NCBI RefSeq assembly: GCF_007988885.1
Contig: NZ_BJUZ01000005.1
Location: forward strand, 1-64,000
Direction: 5' to 3'
Source of the DNA: Gluconobacter wancherniae NBRC 103581
GTDB lineage: Bacteria > Pseudomonadota > Alphaproteobacteria > Acetobacterales > Acetobacteraceae
DNA length: 64,000 bases
Part shown: piece after piece, positions 17,336 to 25,988 of the stretch
How positions within the stretch are numbered: the stretch's first letter is position 1
How the letters are laid out: each line of letters opens with the position of its first letter
Notes under the pieces: generated by a model
Seen by the model: only the letters and a program-made list of their open reading frames with translations
Database searches by the model: none
Told to the model about the DNA's origin: nothing
Made by a program: the position numbers and the translations under genes

Positions 17336-18970
17336 TTATTGTTTTCCCATTAATCTCTTCAGGTCCCAAAACTCAGGATATGACATGGAATCCGCAACAC
17401 GTTTGAGGTTTGTGATATCCACGTCATCGAAATAGACGGTATTGCCAACCGACTTGTTCAAGCCTTCATGTCCGAGAAAATCATCAATCCATGACTCTCG
17501 AAGTCCACCGTCGCCATGTTCATGAATATTGCGGAGCTTGGTTGAGACGTTGTGCCGGAAAGAATGAAAAACCTTCTCCCGGCCAATGCCGAGGCGCGAT
17601 TTAAAGCTCGAGAAATTTCTCTGGAAGATTCCGGACCGTTTCATGTCCATGCCTGTAAAATTCAGGTCCTTGAACAGATAACGACGTCGCTGGTTTTTAG
17701 CACGTTCGGCCATCTCTGCGAGGCCCGTATCCAGGAGGGGCTGACACAGGGGAACGATGCGAGCACCGGCTTCAGTCTTGGGGTCCCATGCTTCCCAGGG
17801 TGCGTCTTTATGAGCACGGTGGACCTGCACCACAATGCACCAGACATCCTGGATCTGGATGATATCCTGCGGTCGCAGTCGGCAGATTTCTTCCTCCCGC
17901 ATTCCCGTATAGGACGCGATGCCGACAATCAGACCAAAAGTGGCCTGACTGATGGTTTGGAACGGCCATGGATTTTCGATGAGCGTTATCAGGTCATCGT
18001 TTGACCAGCGGATACGCTGTGTTTTTGCTGTGGTGTCGAACTTCCAGCCTCCAACAAACGGGTTGCGGTCAACCTTGCCGATGGGTTCATAATGGCGCCA
18101 GAGAGCAGACAGTCGTGTGAAATGGTTCTTGGTCGCTTTTCCTGAGATACGCTCCAGATTTTTCCTATTGGCTTCTGAGACCAGTTCAGCGACGGTCCGC
18201 ATATCCTTGCGGTTTTTGCCGTAATTGACCGGCAGTTGCTCCATCATTGTTTTGAAATCGGAGGCATCTTCTCCCGCATAGTCGCGGATAGGTCTGTCAC
18301 CACAGATTTCGACAAACCTTTTATACGTGTTGCGATGTTCGGCGATGACGGAGGGTTTGGCTTTCTTGGCCTTGAGGCTCAGGAAGGTTTCGGACGCTTC
18401 CGAGAACAGGGGGGAAGGCTTGGGGGCTGGAAGCTGAACAAGTTGTGTCAGCACGGCAACCTGCTCTGCGAGCTTTGTCAAAGCGACCTCGCCCGGGTTC
18501 CTTGCAGACTTGCCCAGTTTGTAAATGATATCTGTCAGGGCGTTGATTTCGGGACCAATCTTTTCAAGCACGCTGGAGACCCGTTGGTGGTCTTCCATCC
18601 TTGCCAGAAGATGCTCGGCATTCATGGTGTTATAGCGAGCTTTCAGAGCCTGAATCTCACTGTCATAGGTCTGGATAATGGACTGAAACAGGTCCTGCTG
18701 GACAGGATGAAGGTCCGAGGTGGAGAGAGCTTCCTGAAACGTCTCAATCACAGTGTTGAGCGAAGATGTTTCTTCCGGGTGAGACATGGCCAGACTGATG
18801 CACTCGAAAAGCTGAGAGGTCAGTCCATACATGGCACAGGCACGGGTTCTGGCAAGATTTCTGTTTGGCGTCTCAAGAGAATGCCAGATTTCCCGCTTTC
18901 CCAGAATCGGCCTGAAGCGGAGAGGAATTCCGCGTCTGAAGTGGAAACCGGATTGCAGACGAATCAGCAC
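17336..18970 (-). CDS. Tyrosine integrase B
   Basis: A 544-aa site-specific recombinase. The short N-terminal domain begins FHFRRGIPLRFRP, a long coiled middle region follows, then a core-binding domain and a C-terminal catalytic domain with TGMREEEICRLRP (Arg), HSFRHNVSTKLRN (H-x-x-R), LGHEG, and a Tyr in NTVYFDDVD. Its start is 93 bp from a 27-bp copy of the tRNA-Leu 3' end, which marks it as the integrase that inserted an element there. It resembles integrase A (25989-27632) in layout and size. Together with the HUH Rep it belongs to an older element now cut off from the tRNA gene by the younger one. Confidence 0.88.
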   Translation of the reverse strand: MLIRLQSGFHFRRGIPLRFRPILGKREIWHSLETPNRNLARTRACAMYGLTSQLFECISLAMSHPEETSSLNTVIETFQEALSTSDLHPVQQDLFQSIIQTYDSEIQALKARYNTMNAEHLLARMEDHQRVSSVLEKIGPEINALTDIIYKLGKSARNPGEVALTKLAEQVAVLTQLVQLPAPKPSPLFSEASETFLSLKAKKAKPSVIAEHRNTYKRFVEICGDRPIRDYAGEDASDFKTMMEQLPVNYGKNRKDMRTVAELVSEANRKNLERISGKATKNHFTRLSALWRHYEPIGKVDRNPFVGGWKFDTTAKTQRIRWSNDDLITLIENPWPFQTISQATFGLIVGIASYTGMREEEICRLRPQDIIQIQDVWCIVVQVHRAHKDAPWEAWDPKTEAGARIVPLCQPLLDTGLAEMAERAKNQRRRYLFKDLNFTGMDMKRSGIFQRNFSSFKSRLGIGREKVFHSFRHNVSTKLRNIHEHGDGGLRESWIDDFLGHEGLNKSVGNTVYFDDVDITNLKRVADSMSYPEFWDLKRLMGKQ

Positions 18971-19063
18971 AACAGGGCTCGTTTTGTAGAAGCCCTTTGT
19001 AGAAGAATGGGGGCTCCGGGTTACTGAAAACCCTAAAAGCCGTTTATTTTCAATAACTTATAT

Positions 19064-19090
19064 GTGGTGCGAGCTGCGGGACTCGAACCC
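19064..19090. repeat. attL: left copy of the tRNA-Leu attachment repeat
   Basis: These 27 bases (beginning GTGGTGCGAGCTGCGGG) are identical to 27723-27749, the 3' end of tRNA-Leu. Both copies are also preceded by TTTTCAATAA and a near-identical TTA. The pair bounds an integrative element of about 8.66 kb. Confidence 0.85.
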
Positions 19091-19413
19091 AATGTTGCGG
19101 GACGTATCCCGCACACAAACCGTTGAAAATACGTCGAAAACGCCGACGCCAGTCTTTCCATTGCCATATACTCGTCAAGAGTCTGGCAGACATTCTGGTA
19201 ACGTCAAGCCTCTCTTGAGAGCTCTCATTGTAGGCAGTCGCACGATGTGTGGAGACTGGACTCAAACGTTACAAAAGGCTTCAAGAATATCTGAGACTGT
19301 ACGGTTAACGTGGTGGTCTCACATGACCCGCGTGCCCTGAAATTCCAGTTCTATTGGGACTAGAATAGAAAGCTGGCAGCGAACGAAATTATGAATGAAC
19401 GATGGGACATATC
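19091..19413. other. Left end of integrative element A, no gene
   Basis: No coding sequence is supported. Just inside the att copy is a hairpin, TGCGGGA (19096-19102) / TCCCGCA (19107-19113) with a CGTA loop, which may be a recombinase or excision-factor binding site. The rest holds nothing recognisable. Confidence 0.4.
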
Positions 19414-19923
19414 ATGAAAATTTCAGGTTTCGCACTTTCGAGCTTTCTTTTTGCCATAGCGCCTTTTTTGTCTGGAGGTGCGGCTTTGGCAGATGACATC
19501 CATATGGCCCAGACCCGTTTTGGTTTAGCAGATGGTTCCGACAATGTTCTCAAGGTGAATGGTCATCTCACTACTCCTGAAATCGACGGCAATAGTGGAA
19601 TGTTTGTCGAAAAAATTACCCAGACAGCAGATGCGGATTATCTGCTTCTAACGGACGTCGGAGGAACGGCCTGTCCGGCCCTGTTCTCCATCGTGAAGGT
19701 AACAGGAACCTCTGCAACTCCGATGGCCTGGTTCGGGAATTGTGATGATGAACCACAGCGCGCTATCGTTCCGGGCAAAAGTGTGACGCTGACTTTTCCC
19801 GCTTTTCGTCCACTTCGTTTTAAGGGTACCCCCGCAGTAACGTATGTCTACGACATTCCCACGGGCGTTTTGAAGAGGGACGGCAAAGCCGTTCCAACAG
19901 CCTGCAAAGGTAAATGCGAGTAA
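19414..19923 (+). CDS. Secreted protein of unknown function
   Basis: The protein has about 169 aa with a clear Sec signal peptide (a hydrophobic stretch FALSSFLFAIAPFLSGG and a cut after ALA near residue 27). The mature part is about 140 residues, probably beta-rich, with four cysteines (GTACPALF, GNCDDE, TACKGKCE) that could form two disulfides. The family is not recognised. It is the first gene inside the element, next to the mobilisation genes. ATG 19414 is chosen for a standard signal peptide; ATG 19402 adds four residues. It might be an entry-exclusion, adhesion or inhibitor protein, but nothing in the sequence decides this. Confidence 0.6.
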   Translation: MKISGFALSSFLFAIAPFLSGGAALADDIHMAQTRFGLADGSDNVLKVNGHLTTPEIDGNSGMFVEKITQTADADYLLLTDVGGTACPALFSIVKVTGTSATPMAWFGNCDDEPQRAIVPGKSVTLTFPAFRPLRFKGTPAVTYVYDIPTGVLKRDGKAVPTACKGKCE

Positions 19924-20113
19924 GCTTTACCTTAATAGTTTTTGAATAATTATTTGCCTGTCTGGTGTGATGTTTCCGGGCAGGCACTCCACGGTGAAGA
20001 ATTTATTTTAAGAAATTTGATAGCTCCTCTAATTTTCTTCTGTCGTTTTCTGAAATTCAGTTTCTGAATTGCTATCCTGTTTTCTGAGGTTCTCTTGAGC
20101 TGAGCCAGCAGTG

Positions 20114-20170
20114 TCGAATGGCTACCCAAGGGTAACCATTCGACAGCTGGCAAGGGGGAGTACCTCCCCC
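20114..20170. other. Candidate origin of transfer (oriT)
   Basis: Two consecutive inverted repeats lie just before mobC: TCGAATGG-C-TACCC (20114-20127) with its complement at 20130-20143 (one mismatched pair), and GGGGGAG (20154-20160) / CTCCCCC (20164-20170), followed by GTTGACCCCC. Inverted repeats upstream of mobC and the relaxase gene are where oriT normally lies. The nic site was not identified. Confidence 0.45.
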
Positions 20171-20211
20171 GTTGACCCCCACAAACGAAAAAGAAAACAG
20201 GATGCCCCGTT

Positions 20212-20619
20212 ATGCCTATCGCCCCATCTCCATCCCGTCACCGGTCCTCTCGCCTCTCTGTTCGGGCTTCGCCCACAGAGCTTGAACGCTGGAACAATGC
20301 TGCGCATGCCCTCGGCCATGTCACAACGGCTGCATGGGTTCGAACCTTGCTGCACGATGCAGAAGTCTCTCATCGCTCAGGCGGCGACATTGGTTCCGAG
20401 ATCCGTAGCCTGCGAAGCGATCTGTCCCGCATTGGTAATAACCTGAACCAACTCGCCCACGCCGCCCATCTTGGCGATGCTGTGGCCTGTGGTGATACGC
20501 TGGAGCACATCGACCGCCTCAAGGACCGGACAGATAGTTTGTTGAAAACCCTACGTCCCGTGCGTATCCGCCGCGTAAAACTCCCCTCTCATTCTGTTCC
20601 CGTGCACTTGGTGCACTGA
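20212..20619 (+). CDS. mobC: MobC-like relaxosome protein
   Basis: The 135-aa protein is basic at its ends, with a ribbon-helix-helix-like N-terminus (RLSVRASPTELERW). The MobC family signature LSRIGNNLNQLAHAAH lies around residue 78. MobC proteins help the relaxase open the DNA at oriT. The gene follows the candidate oriT by 41 bp and precedes the relaxase gene by 33 bp, the usual arrangement in mobilizable plasmids and elements. Confidence 0.8.
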   Translation: MPIAPSPSRHRSSRLSVRASPTELERWNNAAHALGHVTTAAWVRTLLHDAEVSHRSGGDIGSEIRSLRSDLSRIGNNLNQLAHAAHLGDAVACGDTLEHIDRLKDRTDSLLKTLRPVRIRRVKLPSHSVPVHLVH

Positions 20620-20652
20620 ACCGGCGATCAGGTCTTCGCAAGGTGCGATACG

Positions 20653-22455
20653 ATGATTGTTCAAGAAACCAGAATTAAGAGCAGCAGCGGGCATCAGGCG
20701 GTTTCACGTCATGTTCTCTCGGGAGCCCAGAACGAAGCCATCCGTCGCATTTCGGGCAGCGACTATCTGCTCAAGGATTGGATGAAAGAAGCGAAACGCG
20801 AAGGCATTCGATACGGCCTGAGGCACATTGCGTTTAATCCCTCCGAGACGATGACAGATCAGCAGCTGTCTGACTTTGCAGGAGACATCTGCCGAGAACT
20901 TGAGGCTGATCCCGAACGAATGACCTTCGTGATTCATCAGAAAGACGGGAAAACCCACGGCCATCTCCTGCTTCCCGAGTGGCAGCAGTCTCACGTTCTC
21001 AGTAGCAAATTCTCATGGGTCAGGTTGGAAAAGCTGGCCCGTCTCGCAGAGGTAAAGTTGGGGCACGCTTTGGTGCCAGGAAGGCATGACAAAGCTATCG
21101 TCAAAGCCCTCAGAGAGTCCGGAGAGCATGACGCTGCCAGAAAAGTTGAAGCCCTAATTCCGACTGAGAAGACACCGCCTCCCGTTGCAGCCTACACGTC
21201 ACAAGCAAGACGGATGGCGGAACGCCAGGATTTTGATCTTCCCACTGCTCGACGCGAGATCATGACGTTCTGGGAGAAGTCAGAGAATGATTTGCGGAAA
21301 TTCAGACATTTTCTGTCGAGCAAGAACTGGCACATGCGGGCTGGAGACCGAACAGATCGCGGGCGTGAGGCCCACATCATCGAGACAGCTGATGGCGTGT
21401 TGATTGGGTCATTCACGCGACTGACGAAAGTCAGAATGAAAGACTTCCGACAGCTTCTTGAAGACGAAGCCTCCAAGAAGCCGCTTCTGGACCTGCGCCC
21501 AGTTGCTCAAAAGAGTGAAGCACGAGAGGCCAGACGGGCCTTCCTGAGCCAGCGGGAACATACAGACGAGACGAAGGCAGAACGACTTCGGATCCAAGAG
21601 CGTCTGCTCAGCATTGTGCCATTCAAAAACCCTGAGCGCCTGAGCCCCGGATTGCAGATCTATTTCAAGGACTGGAAGAGGGAGATGCAAGCGGCCCGTG
21701 CCGTTCTGAACGCCAGGCATCCGTTAGAAAAGAGATATGGGTCAAAAGTCTCTCTGGATATGCAGACGGCAGACGTTATGAAAATGATGCGACAGGGCTG
21801 GGCCAAGCTGAGGAAGGCGAATGCTTTGGTCGCAGAGGCCCGTAAAGCGCTCAATGAGCTTGAAGAGCGGAAATGGGAATTTTTTCGAAAACGAAAAATC
21901 TCAGACGCGGAAAAGGTATTGCAGGAGGCTTTAGCTCAACTGGCTGAAATCCTCAGATATTGTGTTGAATTCATTCTCTATCATCTCGGGTTAAGCAATC
22001 AAAAGCCTGCGCCGCTTCAGATCCCTGTTCCAGTAGAGCAGGAGATGGCCCGTCAAGATTATCTCGAGAGGAGGGCAGATCTTCTCAAGACTCTTCTTGA
22101 TGAGAAGGCCTGCCGGGATTGGGTTAAGGGCCGATGCCGTGATGCGGAGCACAAACGCGCTCGCGTGATTGCACAATGGCACGAAGATCGTGTGCCAGAG
22201 GTGGAAAAAGCTGAGCAGATGGTCATGCAGCTTGAAACGCTCGCACGACTGCCACGCCGTATTCCTGGAGAGGTCAGGGCCCGTATTGAGACCCTCAAAA
22301 GGTGCGGTGACTTTCAAGGGACATTGAATGAAGTTAGGCTGTTTGACGCCATGCAACGACCTCTGGCGTTAGAAGAGTCGCCAAAAATAGTGTCTCATCA
22401 ACGTTCTAAGATTGAGAGGGTGGCAACCCCCTCAATTCAAGCTGCTCTTTTGTAG
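20653..22455 (+). CDS. mobA: Relaxase (MobA/VirD2 type)
   Basis: The 600-aa DNA-nicking enzyme starts conjugative transfer of the element. The relaxase domain (about residues 1-170) has the metal-binding motif with three histidines, FVIHQKDGKTHGHLLLPEW near residue 96. The catalytic Tyr is probably one of those in the first 55 residues, but I cannot say which. The rest (about 200-600) is long, charged and helical without a recognised helicase or primase motif. With MobC and oriT but no type IV secretion genes, the element can be mobilised only by a helper. Spacing to mobC is 33 bp. Confidence 0.85.
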   Translation: MIVQETRIKSSSGHQAVSRHVLSGAQNEAIRRISGSDYLLKDWMKEAKREGIRYGLRHIAFNPSETMTDQQLSDFAGDICRELEADPERMTFVIHQKDGKTHGHLLLPEWQQSHVLSSKFSWVRLEKLARLAEVKLGHALVPGRHDKAIVKALRESGEHDAARKVEALIPTEKTPPPVAAYTSQARRMAERQDFDLPTARREIMTFWEKSENDLRKFRHFLSSKNWHMRAGDRTDRGREAHIIETADGVLIGSFTRLTKVRMKDFRQLLEDEASKKPLLDLRPVAQKSEAREARRAFLSQREHTDETKAERLRIQERLLSIVPFKNPERLSPGLQIYFKDWKREMQAARAVLNARHPLEKRYGSKVSLDMQTADVMKMMRQGWAKLRKANALVAEARKALNELEERKWEFFRKRKISDAEKVLQEALAQLAEILRYCVEFILYHLGLSNQKPAPLQIPVPVEQEMARQDYLERRADLLKTLLDEKACRDWVKGRCRDAEHKRARVIAQWHEDRVPEVEKAEQMVMQLETLARLPRRIPGEVRARIETLKRCGDFQGTLNEVRLFDAMQRPLALEESPKIVSHQRSKIERVATPSIQAALL

Positions 22456-22639
22456 TCATGCCAATCGGTTATGGATTGTATCTCCGGTCGCTTAAGGGGT
22501 TTTTAGAACCCTCCAGATGAGCGCCTAACGGCCGATAAAACCTTGGTGTTTATTCCTGAATTCCTATTCTGTAGTTGTAAAAACAAATTTTTGCACATGC
22601 AAAATCCACCCATTCCAAAATCAGGTGTTTTTGGGACAG

Positions 22640-25600
22640 CTAATTACTATCTCCTTTTGGGTCGACCCCTTTCATCGCATTCTCTATAGTCTTAACTCCA
22701 TAATTAAGCCCGGTTGGACCAATTATTCTCTTTGCTGCATTTGAGAAATAATGTGAATCAACATTCTGATAATGAAGCCAGTAAAGTCTATTTAGCAATA
22801 AATGACTTACTGAAACTCTAACAACAGAAGAACCATTATAATTAGAAAATACTTGTTTTATAGATTCGTATCCCTTTTTGGGGTTTGACTCCATAAGCCA
22901 TACGGCCTTCAGTACGTCTTTTAGGCCATCAGATTCTTTACAAGAAAAAATAATCGGGCTTAGAACCAGTACTCCCGCCAGAGAACAAATATTATTCATT
23001 ATTCGAGAAATGGGCTCCATAATTAAATTTGTCTGAAAATAAGAAACAAAAACACCTATCTCTTTTTTTATTTTTGAAAACATTTCCTCATCAAAATCAG
23101 ATTCGTTCATAAACTTTTTTATATTATCATAAGATAATATTTCTTCTTTGAATTTTTTAAAATCTATTTTTAATCTGTTTATAGTCCAAATATTCGCAAA
23201 TTTATCATTGCAATCCAAACAGGATTTTATAATTCTCTCTTTTGAATTCTTATTTATAGACTCAGATCCGGAACCAATAAGAGTAAGAGTAATCACAGAT
23301 GCTCGCGACAAACCATCAAGAATATAAAATTCTTCCTGAACATTTTCTTCAAGATTTTCATCGTCATCTTTTTTTCTTTGATTCAAACCACTAATAACAT
23401 GATTTTGAGTGTCAAGTATTCTTTGCTTTTCTACTCTTACATTCTTAGTAGAATCTGCCTTTTGTAATTTATCAGCTATTTTATTAATATTTTTCGATAC
23501 ATCTGCCATATTCAAGGTATTAATAATTGAATTTAAATCAGTTTTCTTATGAAAGAAAACATTCTGATCTCCATATAATTCTATAGATAAATTTGTATAA
23601 AAATCAGAGTAATCGCATACGGAGTCTATAACATTTTCACTGGGACCCATTTCGCAATATAAATCAAATGAGTAAATATCAAAATTCTCTAATTCAGGAT
23701 TAAAGTATTCTTGCGCTAATGAATCATTTTCCTTCAGGGAGCATGCTATTAAATAGCTCTCCAAATAAGGATGAGAGAAATATACATTTCCTCCTAAATT
23801 GTGAAGAAGTCCAAATTTAAAAAAAGGACTGATAAACTCTGATTGATCTATTTCATAGCCATATTCATGCAAAAATTCAGATGAAATTTTCGCTAAATCA
23901 GTATCTTTGATGTAACTAAATTTATTTTCTATTTTATATTTACAAATTCTAGACAAAAATCTTTCTAATGTGGTTCGACTTAAGTTCAAAGAAGTTGGAT
24001 CATAAGCTACTATAAGACTCAGAAGACCCTGAACTGCAAATTGAATTAGCTCGGCTCTTTTATTGGCATTTATAAGAGCTATTAAGGTATCTTCTTGAAT
24101 TAGAGTAAAATAAGAAGGGTCAACCTCAATTCTAAATTTTCTGAATGTATTTTCAAGCCTAATCGCCACGGACTCCGCTTTTGACGGTGTCATATCGAAG
24201 GTCTTCTCAAGAAAAATAGCCGTTTCAGAAAAAGAAATTCTTTTCGTTGTATATTCAATTGTGTTTGTATCACTCAGAAAAGAGTCTAAAGTTCCTGCTT
24301 TATCTTCTATTTTTGACAAAATTACAACGAAGTTAGTTGATTCTATTATTTGATTTTTTAAAAATTCATTTTTTGTTCGGGATGAAAAATCTGGCTCTTC
24401 TATAATATAGACTTTTTCAAATAATTCATAATTTATATTATCATCTTTTAGATAATTCGGCGAAAGCTTATTAAAACTTTTTCTTGGAGGAGAAACATCT
24501 TTTCCATCTATTAAAATAGGAAGAATTTGCTTATCTCCAATTTGATTTCTTATCAAATAGTAAGACAAATATATTCCAAGATTAATTCCAGAAAATGTTC
24601 TCGGTATTCTAACAAATATATTTCTATTTTCTTTTAATGCCTCAAGAACACCTTCTGGCTGGTTTATATTACCATCAGCCGAATTTGCACCTGAAACAAA
24701 TTTTTGGACACGAGGTAACGGAAAATAGAAAGTGTCAGACTTAGAACTAAAGGAGGAACACACCTCCCTTAGACGAATTTTTATTTCATTATCGAGACGT
24801 GGAACAATATCGCTAGTTAAGTCAAATTTTTCTCCTATATCTTCGCCTTCGTCAGATTTTTTTTTTAAAAAATCAAAGAATTTTACATTTTCCATTTGTC
24901 GCTTCAGAAGACTAATTGCATTCTGCATAGCTAACGTGCGGAATTTACCAGAATTTGATGTCTCAACAGAATTTTTATTTCTATCTGCCATATCACTAAT
25001 ACCACGAATGGCTATAGATGGAATTTTAGCTTGTTCACACCAACCAAAAACTCCACCAGATTCAGTTTCTATAGCAATAACTTTTCTATTTATATCTTTT
25101 AATTTCTCATTAAAGGCATTACTAGCTGAAACTGGCCCACATACTATGGGGCCAATATGTAAACTATACTGTATTTCTTCATTTATAATTCCTATTAAAT
25201 TTTCATTTTCTTTTGTATCAACTTGCCATTTATTGTATATAGGCTTTAGTTCTGGGTGGACCTTCAAGAATCTAAACGATGTAATGTACTCTGCATCCAC
25301 CATATAGAAATCTGGAGAAAATCTTAATTTTGTCTCTTCATCTCGTTCGCTAAATTTATTGTTGTTTAATACGTCGATAATTTCGTTTGATACACATACG
25401 TCGCCTATTTTTACGTCGTCTGTGATTCCGCCAGCAATTCCTATTACTACAACAGCATGAGGTTTGAATTTTTGAACTGCTACGTCGACCGCAAGTGCAG
25501 AGCTTTTAGCTCCCATTTTATTAGAAAGTACTGAAAACAAACGAATCGAATCATTGCCGGATTCGTGTTCAAATAAAAATTGTGTAGTAGTGGAACTATC

Positions 25601-25690
25601 ATGAATAGGTGGAAATTTTTCTAAAAAAATCTCATACTCTTCGTCCAAAGCTATTGTCGCTAAAATTCTTGGTTTTTCATTTTCATTCAT
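22640..25690 (-). CDS. Nucleoside phosphorylase-like domain fused to degenerate STAND/NACHT-like module
   Basis: A 1016-aa cytoplasmic protein. Residues 1-265 form a purine nucleoside phosphorylase/MTA-SAH nucleosidase fold with GIAGG (84-88), GDV (96-98), CGPVSASNAF (184-193), IETESGGV (207-214) and RGISDMAD (229-236), so the key Glu and Asp are present. Residues about 320-650 look like a STAND/NACHT NTPase: a VYIIEEPDF Walker-B-like strand (427-435), a sensor-like FVVILSK, and a winged-helix end FFKFGLLHN...YFSHPYLESYLIA (623-649). The P-loop position reads IFVRIPRTFSGINLG (358-372), without the GxxGxGK(S/T) signature. The helical 370-residue C-terminus is unrecognised and may be the sensor. 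Nucleoside-cleaving effectors fused to STAND modules are known from surveys of bacterial conflict systems; an abortive-infection role is inferred. The gene is far more AT-rich than its neighbours. ATG 25690 has an AAAGGTG site; a TTG lies at 25714. Confidence 0.75.
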   Translation of the reverse strand: MNENEKPRILATIALDEEYEIFLEKFPPIHDSSTTTQFLFEHESGNDSIRLFSVLSNKMGAKSSALAVDVAVQKFKPHAVVVIGIAGGITDDVKIGDVCVSNEIIDVLNNNKFSERDEETKLRFSPDFYMVDAEYITSFRFLKVHPELKPIYNKWQVDTKENENLIGIINEEIQYSLHIGPIVCGPVSASNAFNEKLKDINRKVIAIETESGGVFGWCEQAKIPSIAIRGISDMADRNKNSVETSNSGKFRTLAMQNAISLLKRQMENVKFFDFLKKKSDEGEDIGEKFDLTSDIVPRLDNEIKIRLREVCSSFSSKSDTFYFPLPRVQKFVSGANSADGNINQPEGVLEALKENRNIFVRIPRTFSGINLGIYLSYYLIRNQIGDKQILPILIDGKDVSPPRKSFNKLSPNYLKDDNINYELFEKVYIIEEPDFSSRTKNEFLKNQIIESTNFVVILSKIEDKAGTLDSFLSDTNTIEYTTKRISFSETAIFLEKTFDMTPSKAESVAIRLENTFRKFRIEVDPSYFTLIQEDTLIALINANKRAELIQFAVQGLLSLIVAYDPTSLNLSRTTLERFLSRICKYKIENKFSYIKDTDLAKISSEFLHEYGYEIDQSEFISPFFKFGLLHNLGGNVYFSHPYLESYLIACSLKENDSLAQEYFNPELENFDIYSFDLYCEMGPSENVIDSVCDYSDFYTNLSIELYGDQNVFFHKKTDLNSIINTLNMADVSKNINKIADKLQKADSTKNVRVEKQRILDTQNHVISGLNQRKKDDDENLEENVQEEFYILDGLSRASVITLTLIGSGSESINKNSKERIIKSCLDCNDKFANIWTINRLKIDFKKFKEEILSYDNIKKFMNESDFDEEMFSKIKKEIGVFVSYFQTNLIMEPISRIMNNICSLAGVLVLSPIIFSCKESDGLKDVLKAVWLMESNPKKGYESIKQVFSNYNGSSVVRVSVSHLLLNRLYWLHYQNVDSHYFSNAAKRIIGPTGLNYGVKTIENAMKGVDPKGDSN

Positions 25691-25988
25691 TGCAGTAGAC
25701 ACCTTTTGAAACAATATTTTTACCCTATAATTTCATTTTCTCACGTGCAACAAAAAATATCCCGTCGGTTTCGAATAAATAGGAATTTTGCTTCCAAATC
25801 TACAATAATGCAATATATCGAGATTTATGGCGGTCTCGTAGAGACGCAGAAAATATGCAGAAATCTCATTGCTTGAAAATCTTTGACCTGATTGTGGGGC
25901 GAGCATGTGTTTGCTGATCAAAAACCACCATCTCAATCACAATGCTTATCCCACAGAGGCCTCTGCTTCCCCAGAGCTGCCGTCAGCT

